Of a stretch of 16,373 nucleotides of DNA, positions 6,809-15,024 are shown piece after piece. The notes beneath the pieces are model-generated. The model was given only the letters and a program-made list of their open reading frames with translations, did no database searches and was not told the DNA's origin. Origin of the DNA: Planctomycetaceae bacterium (GTDB lineage: Bacteria; Planctomycetota; Planctomycetia; Isosphaerales; Isosphaeraceae); contig JAFANO010000722.1 of the NCBI GenBank assembly GCA_019232645.1, forward strand, positions 1-16,373, in the 5' to 3' direction. The translations under genes and the position numbers were made by a program. Position 1 is the stretch's first letter. Each line of letters starts with the position of its first letter.

Positions 6809-7561
6809 ATGAAGGACCGGCCACTGATTGGGATCAACACCGACTACCGCGCCAGCAGCAAGGGACGGACCCCGCACAGCTACATGCACAGCGGCTATTA
6901 CGACTGCATCCTCTCGGCCAACGCCCTGCCCGTGATGATCCCGCCGTTGACCAAGGAGCACGACGTGGGGCCGATCCTCGACCGGCTCGACGGCGTGATG
7001 TTGACCGGCGGCGACGATCTCGACCCGAAGAAGATGGGCCTGGCACCGCACCCCTCGGTGACCGTCGTCCCCGAGCGCCGGGAGACGGCCGACCGGCTCC
7101 TTTGCAAGCTGCTCCAGCAGCGGAAGATGCCCGTGCTGGGTGTCGGCCTGGGGATGCAGGAGCTGAACGTCGTCGCCGGCGGCGGCATCTACCTGCACCT
7201 GCCCGAGGACATGCCGCGCGGCATCCCGCACCGCGATCCGCAGGGTGGCCCCCACCGTCACACGGTGATCATGGAGCCGGGCACCCGGATGGAAGAGATC
7301 TACGGGCCGGGAGAGATCCGGGTCAACAGCTACCACCACCAGGGGATCCGCAAGCTCGCCCCGAACTTCCGCGCCGCCGCGCTCGCTCCCGACGGGCTGA
7401 TCGAGGCGTTCGAGGGCAAGGACCCCAACTGGTGGGTCGTCGGCGTGCAGTGGCACCCCGAGAACGAGGGCCACATCTCGCTCGACATGCAACTGATCGA
7501 GGCCTTCACCTCCGCGGCCGCCGCCTTCCGGATCGCCCCGGCGCTCGCCAAGGCCAGTTGA
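6809..7561 (+). CDS. Peptidase C26/class I glutamine-amidotransferase-like protein lacking the catalytic Cys
   Basis: This 250-residue protein has the gamma-glutamyl-GABA hydrolase (PuuD-like) fold. TGGDDLDP (66-73), NSYHHQ (173-178) and GVQWHPE (212-218) match the family, and the last gives the triad's His216 and Glu218. The nucleophile elbow, normally LGICRG.Q, reads LGVGLGMQ (110-117), so Gly113 replaces the Cys. Classical amidase chemistry is therefore not expected; the protein may be a binding or scaffold protein or use another mechanism. The start at 6809 is chosen because AAGGAAGG (6791-6798) lies 10 nt upstream. An ATG at 6800 is too close to that site. The gene appears monocistronic, with a long structured leader. 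Confidence 0.85.
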   Translation: MKDRPLIGINTDYRASSKGRTPHSYMHSGYYDCILSANALPVMIPPLTKEHDVGPILDRLDGVMLTGGDDLDPKKMGLAPHPSVTVVPERRETADRLLCKLLQQRKMPVLGVGLGMQELNVVAGGGIYLHLPEDMPRGIPHRDPQGGPHRHTVIMEPGTRMEEIYGPGEIRVNSYHHQGIRKLAPNFRAAALAPDGLIEAFEGKDPNWWVVGVQWHPENEGHISLDMQLIEAFTSAAAAFRIAPALAKAS

Positions 7562-7682
7562 GCGCCAGCCCTCGGCCTCCGCTGCGGTCCCGACTCTCGA
7601 CCGATCACTCTCGGAAAATCGGGCAGGTCCAGGCACGCCGGCGCGGGCCTTCCCGAAGTTGCGTGGGGGCCCATTTTCACGG

Positions 7683-8735
7683 ATGGAGATGGGCCACGCG
7701 CACACGGCCATCGAGGATCCTTCATCCCTCATGAATGATACGCTCGTCCTGCGCTGCCTGGCGGCACTGCTGATCGTCAATTCGCATCTCGAGGGCTTCT
7801 ACCCGATCCGGCAACTCGCCGCCGACGGACTGCTTGGCGACTCGCTCTTCTTCCTCCTCTCGGGTTGGGGGCTGGTCCTGAGCGAGAGACGATCGCGCCG
7901 GGACTTCCCCCGGTGGTACGCGAGGAGATCGGCACGGCTCCATCCCTCGATCTTCCTGGTCGTCTTCCTCTTCGATTATCTCCCCCACTCGGGCTGGTCG
8001 TCCTGGTCGCTTGCGGACTACCTCCTGAACTTCGGCTGGGGGCGGTCCTACGGATTCGTCGGGCAGATCTTGACGTTCTACGTGCTCTTCTTCGGGATCA
8101 TGAGGTGCGGGAGCCGGACGCTGTTCCTGGCGGCGCTCTCCGCGTTGTTCCTGCCCTACGCGGCGCTCCCGATCCTGGGACGCAGCGATGCGCTCTTCCA
8201 TGCGTTCCACTGGATCTTTTACTTCCAGATGATGCTCTTCGGGGGCTGGCTCGCGCTGAGCCCCGAGCCGATCGCTCCGGGGGGAGTCCGGGAGCTGGTG
8301 GCGTTGTTGGGCCTGATGTCCCTATATGCCGCGACCCGGGTCGCGTCGGCGTCGGGGCGGCTCGGCGGCGCGATCTTCCCGCCGCACCTCCTCATCTTCC
8401 CGATCACATACGCCTTGCTGCGGCTGGCGCGCGCCGACTGGCTCGAGCAGGGCCTGAGGAAGACGCCCGGGCTCTCCCGGGCCGTCGGATGGATCGGCGG
8501 CTCGACCCTGGAGATCTACCTGATTCACTACCAGGTCCTGGGCCTGCGCCCCGTCACCTCGCTCGCCTTCCCCCTGAACGTCGTGGCGATCCTGATCGTC
8601 TCTGTGGTCCTGGCACGGCTCCTGGCCTTGGCCGCCGGCTGGCTCCGGGATGCTTCCCGGTGGGACGGGCCCTGGGGCGGATCGCCGCGACCTCGGGGGC
8701 TCGCGAACCTCGACGGCGCCCGGGTGGCCCAATAA
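7683..8735 (+). CDS. Acyltransferase 3-family integral membrane protein
   Basis: This is a roughly 350-residue multi-helix membrane protein. Family features are the first helix LRCLAALLIVNSHLEGFYP with the candidate catalytic His35, FFLLSGWGLVLSE, and the YARRSARLHPSIF segment, which matches the conserved 'RR..RI.P' box. About ten hydrophobic segments follow, ending with GGSTLEIYLIHYQVLG, also typical. Such proteins O-acylate sugars of surface or secreted glycans; the substrate here is unknown. The start is uncertain. ATG 7683 is used, but ATG 7689, ATG 7731 (MNDTLVLR, closest to the family's usual beginning) or TTG 7659 are possible, and none has a strong ribosome-binding site. It sits upstream of the mannose locus but is separated from it by a hairpin and 261 bp. 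Confidence 0.82.
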   Translation: MEMGHAHTAIEDPSSLMNDTLVLRCLAALLIVNSHLEGFYPIRQLAADGLLGDSLFFLLSGWGLVLSERRSRRDFPRWYARRSARLHPSIFLVVFLFDYLPHSGWSSWSLADYLLNFGWGRSYGFVGQILTFYVLFFGIMRCGSRTLFLAALSALFLPYAALPILGRSDALFHAFHWIFYFQMMLFGGWLALSPEPIAPGGVRELVALLGLMSLYAATRVASASGRLGGAIFPPHLLIFPITYALLRLARADWLEQGLRKTPGLSRAVGWIGGSTLEIYLIHYQVLGLRPVTSLAFPLNVVAILIVSVVLARLLALAAGWLRDASRWDGPWGGSPRPRGLANLDGARVAQ

Positions 8736-8739
8736 GGAT

Positions 8740-8758
8740 CCACGGCCAGAGGCCGTGG
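8740..8758 (+). terminator. Hairpin after the acyltransferase gene
   Basis: CCACGGCC (8740-8747) and GGCCGTGG (8751-8758) form a perfect 8-bp stem with an AGA loop, 4 nt after the stop codon. Only a short CTT follows instead of a T-run. Position and stem strength suggest a transcript end. Confidence 0.5.
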
Positions 8759-8850
8759 CTTCATGACGTCGCTGGATGACGTCTCCGAATTCCAGCCGTA
8801 CGCGCGTCGTGATCCTCCGTGGTTCACCACCCGAATCCGGCTTAATTGGC

Positions 8851-8879
8851 TTGCACGGTGGGTGACTCGTCGGGAAAAT
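8851..8879 (+). promoter_or_regulatory. Weak candidate promoter for the manA-GT-GH130 operon
   Basis: TTGCAC (8851-8856), a 17-bp spacer and GAAAAT (8874-8879) lie in the only AT-richer stretch of the 261-bp gap before manA. Further upstream, ATGACGTC occurs twice (8763-8770 and 8776-8783), a possible small operator. Both are weak. Confidence 0.28.
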
Positions 8880-8996
8880 GAACGGGATTCGCTCGGGTTC
8901 TACACAGCGTGGGTAGCGATACCGCAGCGTCCGACCACCGGGACGGACTTCCCGCTGGTCCGGCCGGACGGGACCGAACGCTTTGGAATGGGACTC

Positions 8997-9995
8997 ATGG
9001 GACCCCTGGTATTCGAACCGTATCTCCGCCCGATGGTCTGGGGCGGGCGAAGTCTCGGCGACTTGTTCGGGAAACGGCTTCCGGACGATGGGCCGTACGG
9101 CGAGTCGTGGGAGCTGAGCGGCCACCCGCACCACGTCAGCCGGGTGGCAGACGGGCCGCTCCGCGGCCGGTCCCTGGCCGACCTCTGCGCGCAGCACCCT
9201 CGGGAGGTGTTCGGGGAAGCGATCCCGCCCGGATCGCGGTTCCCGCTGCTGGTCAAGCTGCTCGACTGCCGGGATTTGCTCTCCATCCAGGTCCACCCGG
9301 ACGACGCGCTCGCGCCCCGTCTGGCCGGGGAGCCCTCCGGGAAGACCGAGGCGTGGGTCGTGCTGGAGGCCGAACCGACCGCCCGGATCTGCGCCGGGCT
9401 GAAGCCCGGGGTGACCCAGGCCGAGGTCGAGCGGGCGCTGGCCGACGGTACCCTGGACCGCTGCCTTCATGACTTTACCCCGCGGCCCGGAGACTGTATC
9501 TTCTTGCCTGCGGGGACGATCCACGCCGTCGGCGGCGGGGTGGTCCTGGCCGAAGTGCAGCAGACCTCCGACGCGACCTTCCGGCTGTACGACTGGGGCC
9601 GCGTCGGCCCGGACGGACGGCCACGCCAGCTCCACGTGCGGGAGTCACTGGAGGCGATCCGGTGGGACTTCGGACCGGTCGATCCCGTCGTCCCGGAGGT
9701 GATCCCGGACACCGCGTCAGGGGCGCGGGCGGAGCGACTGGTCGAGTGCAGCTATTTCGGGCTCGATCGACTGTTATTGGGAGCCGAGAACCCGGCCGGG
9801 CCTTGGGGCCGGCCGACGATCTGGCTGGTGGTCTCCGGGGCGGCCGACCTGAGGACCCTTGACGGCGCGAGCCGCACGTTTCGCCGCGGCGAGACGGTGC
9901 TCATCCCCGCCACGGCCGAAGGGCCCGCGTGGTGGCCGGTCGCCGGGGTGGGGGACACGACCCTCCTCCGGGTCCGACTCCCTGCCGGCGCATGA
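8997..9995 (+). CDS. manA: Type I mannose-6-phosphate isomerase
   Basis: This 332-residue zinc enzyme interconverts fructose-6-phosphate and mannose-6-phosphate, the entry to GDP-mannose or the exit from mannose catabolism. The N-terminal PMVWGGRSLGDLF and ESWELSGHP are typical of the short Bacillus-type class. QVHPDD supplies Gln98 and His100. KTEAW gives Glu118 and PAGTIHAVGGG gives His176, completing the zinc site. Arg196 in RLYDWGR is the expected active-site Arg. The start at 8997 is taken because it opens the conserved domain and GGAATGGGA lies just upstream; ATG 8988 is nearly as good. The frame is open back to 8763 but that part looks non-coding. It is followed after 27 bp by the glycosyltransferase, implying one operon. 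Confidence 0.92.
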   Translation: MGPLVFEPYLRPMVWGGRSLGDLFGKRLPDDGPYGESWELSGHPHHVSRVADGPLRGRSLADLCAQHPREVFGEAIPPGSRFPLLVKLLDCRDLLSIQVHPDDALAPRLAGEPSGKTEAWVVLEAEPTARICAGLKPGVTQAEVERALADGTLDRCLHDFTPRPGDCIFLPAGTIHAVGGGVVLAEVQQTSDATFRLYDWGRVGPDGRPRQLHVRESLEAIRWDFGPVDPVVPEVIPDTASGARAERLVECSYFGLDRLLLGAENPAGPWGRPTIWLVVSGAADLRTLDGASRTFRRGETVLIPATAEGPAWWPVAGVGDTTLLRVRLPAGA

Positions 9996-10022
9996 ACCGG
10001 CCTACACGGAACGCCCCATGCC

Positions 10023-12341
10023 ATGAAGCTCAACTCCGAGATCCGCAAGATCGCGTTTGTCGGTGACTACCTGCCCCGGAAGTGCGGGATCGCCACCTTC
10101 ACCCACGACATGTTTACCTCGGTCGCCGGCCAGTTCCCCGACGCCGAGTGCTTCGTCGTCCCGGTCAACGACCGCCCCGAGGGGTACGACTACCCGCCGG
10201 AGGTCCGGTTCGAGATCGACGAGCAGGACCTCGACAGCTATCTCCGGGCCGCCGACTTCCTCAACTTTTCGAACACCGACGCCGTCTGCCTCCAGCACGA
10301 GTACGGGATCTTCGGCGGCCCGGCCGGGAGCCACGTCCTCGGCCTGCTCCGCGACCTGCGGATGCCGGTCGTCACCACCCTGCACACGGTCCTCAAGGAC
10401 CCGACCGCCGCCCAGCGGCGGGTCCTCGAAGAGCTCTGCGAGTTGTCGGCCCGGGTCGCGGTCATGACCGAGCGGGGTCACCAGTTCCTCCGCGAGATCT
10501 ACCACGTCCCCGACCACAAGGTCGACCTCATCCCGCACGGCATCCCCGACATGCCCTTCGTCGACCCGAACTTCTTCAAGGACCAGTTCGGGGTCGAGGG
10601 GAAGGACGTCGTCCTGACATTCGGCCTGCTCTCGCCGAACAAGGGGATCGAGTACATGCTCCGGGCCCTTCCAGTGGTGCTCGAGGAGTTCCCCAACCTC
10701 GTCTACATCGTCCTCGGCGCCACCCACCCGAACCTGCTCCGCGAGCAGGGGGAGAGCTACCGGCTGGGGCTGGAGCGGCTGGCCCGCGACCTCGGGGTGG
10801 AGAAGAACGTCAGCTTCTACAACCGATTCCTCGAGCTCGACGAGCTGACCGAGTTCATCGGGGCGGCCGACCTCTACGTGACCCCGTACCTGAACCCGGC
10901 GCAGATCACCTCGGGCACGCTGTCCTACTCGTTCGGGTGCGGCAAGGCGGTGATCTCCACCCCGTACTGGCACGCCGAGGAGCTGCTGGCCGAGGGGCGC
11001 GGGGTGCTCGTGCCGTTCGCCGACTCGGGCGCCCTGTCCGTCGAGATCATCCGCCTGCTCAAGGACGAGCCGAGGCGGCACGCGATGCGGAAGAAGGCTT
11101 ATCTGATGGGCCGGGAGATGGTCTGGTCGCAGTCGGCCCACCGCTACATGGAAAGCTTCCTCCGGGCCCGCCGCGAGCGGTCGGGGACCCCAGCCCGGCG
11201 GTTGACCGTCCGGACCCTCGGCGACCTGCCCGCCGACCTCCCCTCCTGGCAGCTCGACCATCTGCACCGGCTGACCGACTCGACCGGCCTGCTCCAGCAC
11301 GCCATCTTCACTATCCCCAACTACTCCGAGGGGTATTGCACCGACGACAACGCGCGGGCGCTCTTGTTGACCGTGCTCCTCGAGAGTCAGGGGCTGGAGT
11401 CACAGGCCGCGCCCCTGGGCACCAGGTACGCGGCGTTCCTGAACCACGCGTACGACCCGGTCCGGGGGCGGTTCCGCAACTTCATGGGGTACGACCGGAG
11501 GTGGACGGAGGAGGTCGGCTCGGACGACAGTCACGGCCGGGCCCTCTGGGCCCTCGGGATGTGCGTCGGCCGGTCCCGCCGCCGTGATTTCCAGTTCTGG
11601 GCCGCGCAGACGTTCGAGCGGGCTCTGCCCCCGGTCCTCGAGATGACGTCCCCCCGGGCGTGGGCGTTCGCCCTCCTGGGCATCGACGAGTATTTCCGCC
11701 GGCTCACCGGCGACCGTCGTGCCTCCCAGGCCCGGGAGGCTTTGACGGCCCGGCTCCTGGAGCTGTATGATCAGACAGCGGCCGACGATTGGCCCTGGTT
11801 CGAGGACGTGCTCAGCTATGACAACGCCCGGATCCCCCACGCCTTGATCGTCGCCGGGCGGTGGTCCGGAAACTGCCGGGCGGTCGAGGTCGGGCTTCGG
11901 TCTTTGCGGTGGCTGGTCGGGGTCCAGACGGACCCGCAGGGGCACTTCCGGGCGGTCGGGACCCAGGGATGGTTCCACCGCGGGCAGGAGCCTGCCCGGT
12001 TCGACCAGCAGCCGCTGGAAGCCTCGTCCACCGTCGGGGCCTGCCTGGCCGCTTACCGGGCGACCGAGGACCCGACCTGGTTGGCCCACGCCCGCACCGC
12101 GTTCGAGTGGTTCCTCGGCCGCAACGACCTGGGACAGCCGCTCTACGACCCGGCCACCGGCGGCTGCCGCGACGGCCTCCACCCGGACCGGACCAATCAG
12201 AACCAGGGGGCCGAGTCGACCTTGGCCTTCCTCCTCGCCCTGGCCAAGATGAAGCTGATCCGTTGGTCCTTCGCCGCCTTCCGGTACGTCACCGACGCCG
12301 CCCCGGTCGGGCCCGAGCTCGCCACCTCACATCAAAGTTGA
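10023..12341 (+). CDS. GT4-type glycosyltransferase fused to a C-terminal (alpha/alpha)6-like domain
   Basis: This 772-residue, probably cytosolic, two-domain protein starts with a GT-B retaining glycosyltransferase. The nucleotide-sugar fold begins KIAFVGDYLPRKCGIATF (9-26), with the donor-side GLLSPNKGIEYMLRA (201-215) and ADLYVTPYLNPAQITSGTLS (282-301) characteristic of family GT4. No signal peptide is seen. After a linker near 380-400, residues of about 405-750 form a helical domain with glycosidase-like signatures: NYSEGYCTDDNARALLL (433-449), SDDSHGRALWALG and a repeated helix-pair rhythm. This suggests an (alpha/alpha)6 toroid of unassigned activity. Spacing of 27 bp to manA and 22 bp to GH130 argues for a shared transcript and shared pathway, likely synthesis or remodelling of a mannose-containing glycan. 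Donor, acceptor and the role of the second domain are not determined. Confidence 0.85.
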   Translation: MKLNSEIRKIAFVGDYLPRKCGIATFTHDMFTSVAGQFPDAECFVVPVNDRPEGYDYPPEVRFEIDEQDLDSYLRAADFLNFSNTDAVCLQHEYGIFGGPAGSHVLGLLRDLRMPVVTTLHTVLKDPTAAQRRVLEELCELSARVAVMTERGHQFLREIYHVPDHKVDLIPHGIPDMPFVDPNFFKDQFGVEGKDVVLTFGLLSPNKGIEYMLRALPVVLEEFPNLVYIVLGATHPNLLREQGESYRLGLERLARDLGVEKNVSFYNRFLELDELTEFIGAADLYVTPYLNPAQITSGTLSYSFGCGKAVISTPYWHAEELLAEGRGVLVPFADSGALSVEIIRLLKDEPRRHAMRKKAYLMGREMVWSQSAHRYMESFLRARRERSGTPARRLTVRTLGDLPADLPSWQLDHLHRLTDSTGLLQHAIFTIPNYSEGYCTDDNARALLLTVLLESQGLESQAAPLGTRYAAFLNHAYDPVRGRFRNFMGYDRRWTEEVGSDDSHGRALWALGMCVGRSRRRDFQFWAAQTFERALPPVLEMTSPRAWAFALLGIDEYFRRLTGDRRASQAREALTARLLELYDQTAADDWPWFEDVLSYDNARIPHALIVAGRWSGNCRAVEVGLRSLRWLVGVQTDPQGHFRAVGTQGWFHRGQEPARFDQQPLEASSTVGACLAAYRATEDPTWLAHARTAFEWFLGRNDLGQPLYDPATGGCRDGLHPDRTNQNQGAESTLAFLLALAKMKLIRWSFAAFRYVTDAAPVGPELATSHQS

Positions 12342-12348
12342 TCACCGA

Positions 12349-12376
12349 TATGGACGTCAACCTATGGACGTCAACC
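12349..12376. repeat. Perfect 14-bp tandem duplication carrying two start codons
   Basis: TATGGACGTCAACC occurs twice back to back (12349-12362 and 12363-12376). Each copy holds an ATG with the same following codons. The copies differ in frame because 14 is not a multiple of 3. Only the second ATG (12364) opens the GH130 gene; the first (12350) leads to a 41-codon dead-end frame ending at 12475. Confidence 0.95.
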
Positions 12377-13815
12377 GCACCGGGATCCACATCAAGCCCA
12401 ACAACGCCCGGGTCCTGTTCCGCCCCTTCGAACCGGCCAGCAAGGAGCGGTTCCTCAGGACCATTGCGCGGGTGATGACCCTCTCCGAGGCACAGACCGA
12501 GGCCCTCCTGGCCGAAGTCCTCCGGGAGTTCGGCGACCGGCACCACGAGATCCAGCGGTTTTTCCTCCACCGGTTCGAGCAGGTCCAGGAACATCTGCTG
12601 ACCGACCAACCCCTAAGCCTCCCCCGCCAGTTGCTGATCGGGTCGTACTTCACCCAGGAGTACTCGCTGGAGTCGGCCGCCCTGTTCAACCCCTCGATGG
12701 TCTGGCACCCGGACCAGTCCGACCTGCCCGACGGGGCCCGGCGGTTCATCCTGAGCCTGCGGGCGACCGGCGAGGGGCACATCTCGTCGATCGTCTTCCG
12801 CTCGGGCGTGATCACCGGGACCGGCCAGATCCGGATCGAAGACCCGGGGCGGTACGTGACCCCGCCCGACCAAGTGCCGAATGCCCAGTACGACAAGCCC
12901 ATGTTCATCCGCAAGCTGTTCGAGCTGGGCACCTCGGGTCGGTTTTGCGACTACGTGATGGCCGGTCTCGGTGACCTGTTCACCCTGACCGAGCTGGAGC
13001 AGGCCGTGAAGCGCGTCCAGCGGCAGGAGCGGGCGTCCCAGCAGGATCACTCGACGGCCGCCAAGTTCATCCTCACCCTCGCCCGGGCCAATTACGAGGT
13101 CAGCTACGCCCCCGAGCAGGCGCTGTCCGAGCGGGTCATCTTCCCGACCGGGCCGACGGAGACGAACGGCATCGAGGACGCCCGGTTCGTCCGCTTCACC
13201 TACGACGACGGCCAGGTCTGCTACTACGCCCCCTACACCGCCTACGACGGCCGCGTGATCCTCCCCCAGATGCTCAAGACCGAGGACTTCCTCCATTTCC
13301 ATGTCAGTACCCTGAACGGGCCCGAGGTGCGGAACAAGGGCTTCGCCCTCTTCCCCCGGTCGATCAACGGCCTGTACGCGATGCTTTCCCGCCAGGACAA
13401 CGAGAACATCTACCTGATGTACTCGGACAACCTCGCCTTCTGGTATACCAAGGAGCTTGTCGCCAAGCCTACTTACCCGTGGGAATATGTCCAGATCGGC
13501 AACTGCGGCTCCCCGATCGAGACGCACGCCGGCTGGCTCGTGCTGACCCACGGGGTCGGCCCGATGCGGAAATATGCGATGGGGGCGATGCTCCTGGACC
13601 GGAACGACCCGACCCAGGTGCTTGGCCGCCTCAAGGAGCCCCTCCTCACGCCCGACGAGAGCGAGCGGAGCGGCTACGTCCCCAACGTCGTCTATAGCTG
13701 CGGCGGGCTCGTCCACGGCGGCATGCTGGTCATCCCCTACGCCATGTCCGACTACGCTTGTTCCTTCGCCACCGTCCCGCTGGACCAGGTACTCGATGCC
13801 ATGACCAGGGCCTGA
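12364..13815 (+). CDS. Long GH130 protein (beta-mannoside phosphorylase or hydrolase type)
   Basis: This 483-residue protein has an N-terminal helical region (1-100) before a five-bladed beta-propeller of family GH130. Markers are FNPSMV (108-113), the general-acid motif NGIEDARF (Asp272), KGFALFPRSINGLYAML (325-341), GSPIETHAGWLVLTHGVG (382-399) and SGYVPNVVYSCGG (436-448). The blade motif usually written 'LHRP' is LSRQ here (about 341-344), so this is a different subfamily from its convergent neighbour. Family members phosphorolyse or hydrolyse beta-1,4- or beta-1,2-mannosides; which applies is not decidable here. There is no signal peptide, so it is probably cytosolic and acts on intracellular oligosaccharide. 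It lies 22 bp behind the GT4 fusion. The start at 12364 follows a tandem duplication that supplies a decoy ATG, and the ribosome-binding site is poor. Confidence 0.9.
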   Translation: MDVNRTGIHIKPNNARVLFRPFEPASKERFLRTIARVMTLSEAQTEALLAEVLREFGDRHHEIQRFFLHRFEQVQEHLLTDQPLSLPRQLLIGSYFTQEYSLESAALFNPSMVWHPDQSDLPDGARRFILSLRATGEGHISSIVFRSGVITGTGQIRIEDPGRYVTPPDQVPNAQYDKPMFIRKLFELGTSGRFCDYVMAGLGDLFTLTELEQAVKRVQRQERASQQDHSTAAKFILTLARANYEVSYAPEQALSERVIFPTGPTETNGIEDARFVRFTYDDGQVCYYAPYTAYDGRVILPQMLKTEDFLHFHVSTLNGPEVRNKGFALFPRSINGLYAMLSRQDNENIYLMYSDNLAFWYTKELVAKPTYPWEYVQIGNCGSPIETHAGWLVLTHGVGPMRKYAMGAMLLDRNDPTQVLGRLKEPLLTPDESERSGYVPNVVYSCGGLVHGGMLVIPYAMSDYACSFATVPLDQVLDAMTRA

Positions 13816-13880
13816 CCCCGCCCGCCACACCCGAGCATCAGAGGCCCTGACATTGATGCCCCGCATCACCCCAAGGCCTT

Positions 13881-13924
13881 CTCACCCCGGCCCTCTCCCG
13901 TCCCGGGAGGAGGGCCGGGGTGAG
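13881..13924. terminator. Large bidirectional hairpin between convergent GH130 genes (REP-like)
   Basis: The left arm (13881-13900) pairs with the right arm (13904-13924) through a perfect 15-bp outer stem, then a one-base bulge, a 5-bp inner stem and a TCC loop. It sits between the two converging stop codons (13815 and 13954), where a shared terminator is expected. The arm sequence CTCACCCCGGCCCTC resembles a palindromic unit common in many GC-rich bacterial genomes, so it is probably a REP-like element in the terminator position. No other gene lies in this 138-bp gap. Confidence 0.75.
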
Positions 13925-13953
13925 GGCTCTTGGTGGAAGGCCCTTCAACGCGG

Positions 13954-15024
13954 TTAAACCGGGGAGGTCAGCGAATCGAGCAGCACCCGCTCGGAGAACT
14001 CGGCGACGGCCGTGAAGGCGTCGGCGGCGCCGTAGTAGACGAGGAGCGTGTCGCCGTCGCGGACCATCCCGGTCGGGAAGACGACGTTGGGGATGAAGCC
14101 GTGGACCTCGAAGTCGGCCTCGGGGTGGAAGAAGGGTTCGGGCGTCCGGCGGAGGACCCGGGCCGGGTCGTCGGGGTCGAGCAGGAGGGCGCCGCCGTAA
14201 TAGATGCCGACCTCGCCCGGTCGGGTGGGCTGGCGATTCCCGTGGTAGATCTCCAGCCAGCCGTCCGCGACGCGGAGCGGCGGGGTCCCGGCCCCCACGC
14301 GGCCCGACTGCCAGGCGCCGCCCCCGACGGCGAGCGGGGCGTGGTCGCCCCAGTGGAGCAGGTCGGGCGAGCGGGCGACCCACATCTCCGGCCGGGTGAA
14401 CGGCGTCCCGCAGACCGGCCGGTGGAGCGCCGCGTACGACCCGCCGACTCTTTCCGGGAAGAGGACGACGTCCTTGTTCTCCGGGCAGGCGATCACCCCG
14501 TGCCGCGTGAACATGCGGAAGTCGGTCGTGGACGCCAGGGCGGTCGCCGGGCCGTGGCGGGAGACGGCCACGTAAGTGAAATAGAACCGCCCGTCGAGCG
14601 GGGTGATCCTCGGGTCCTCGACGCCGAACTCCTCGACCTCGGACTGCGGCCGGAAGGTGACGTCGATGATCTCGCGCACGGCCCGCCCGTCGCCGCAACG
14701 GACCACCCGCAGGTGGGACGTGAAGGTGAGCCGGACCAGGCCGTCGGCCTTGCGGCGGACGACCCGCGGGTCGATCGGGTCGATCTCGGCGTCGGGCACC
14801 CAGTCGACCGTGAGGCCCTCAGCCGGGTCCCAGCGCGGCAGGCCGGTGAACCCCGGCCGCCGCTCGCGGGGCCGCTCGGCGACGCGGACCAGGAGCACCA
14901 CCTCCCCGTCCGCCCGCCGGACCGCGCCGGGATTCAACACGCTGACCACCTCGAAGTCTTCGCGGGACGCGGGCACGTCGCCGGGCCGGAGCAGCAGCCG
15001 GGTGGCGAGACGCGGGGCGCTCAT
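13954..15024 (-). CDS. Short GH130 protein (mannoside phosphorylase-like)
   Basis: This 356-residue single-domain GH130 propeller has VLNPGAV (29-35), the general-acid box GVEDPR (Asp137), NKDVVLFPERVGGSYAALHR (183-202) with Lys184, His201 and Arg202, GAGTPPLRVADGWLEIYHG (244-262) with His261, and PNVVFPTGM. The Lys, Arg and His set is what phosphorylase members use to hold phosphate, so a phosphorylase releasing mannose-1-phosphate is favoured over a hydrolase. Linkage specificity is not determined. There is no signal peptide. Its ATG overlaps the TGA of the oxidoreductase as ATGA (15021-15024), indicating translational coupling. It converges on the longer GH130 gene. Confidence 0.9.
   Translation of the reverse strand: MSAPRLATRLLLRPGDVPASREDFEVVSVLNPGAVRRADGEVVLLVRVAERPRERRPGFTGLPRWDPAEGLTVDWVPDAEIDPIDPRVVRRKADGLVRLTFTSHLRVVRCGDGRAVREIIDVTFRPQSEVEEFGVEDPRITPLDGRFYFTYVAVSRHGPATALASTTDFRMFTRHGVIACPENKDVVLFPERVGGSYAALHRPVCGTPFTRPEMWVARSPDLLHWGDHAPLAVGGGAWQSGRVGAGTPPLRVADGWLEIYHGNRQPTRPGEVGIYYGGALLLDPDDPARVLRRTPEPFFHPEADFEVHGFIPNVVFPTGMVRDGDTLLVYYGAADAFTAVAEFSERVLLDSLTSPV

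Noticed and set aside
8763..8996. N-terminal extension of the phosphomannose isomerase back to an upstream ATG
   Set aside because: The extra 78 residues resemble no ManA. A hairpin and promoter-like sequence lie in or near this part, and typical enzymes start at about 8997.
10002..11300. Long minus-strand frame opposite the glycosyltransferase
   Set aside because: The plus strand carries continuous GT4 motifs, whereas the antisense product is compositionally biased.
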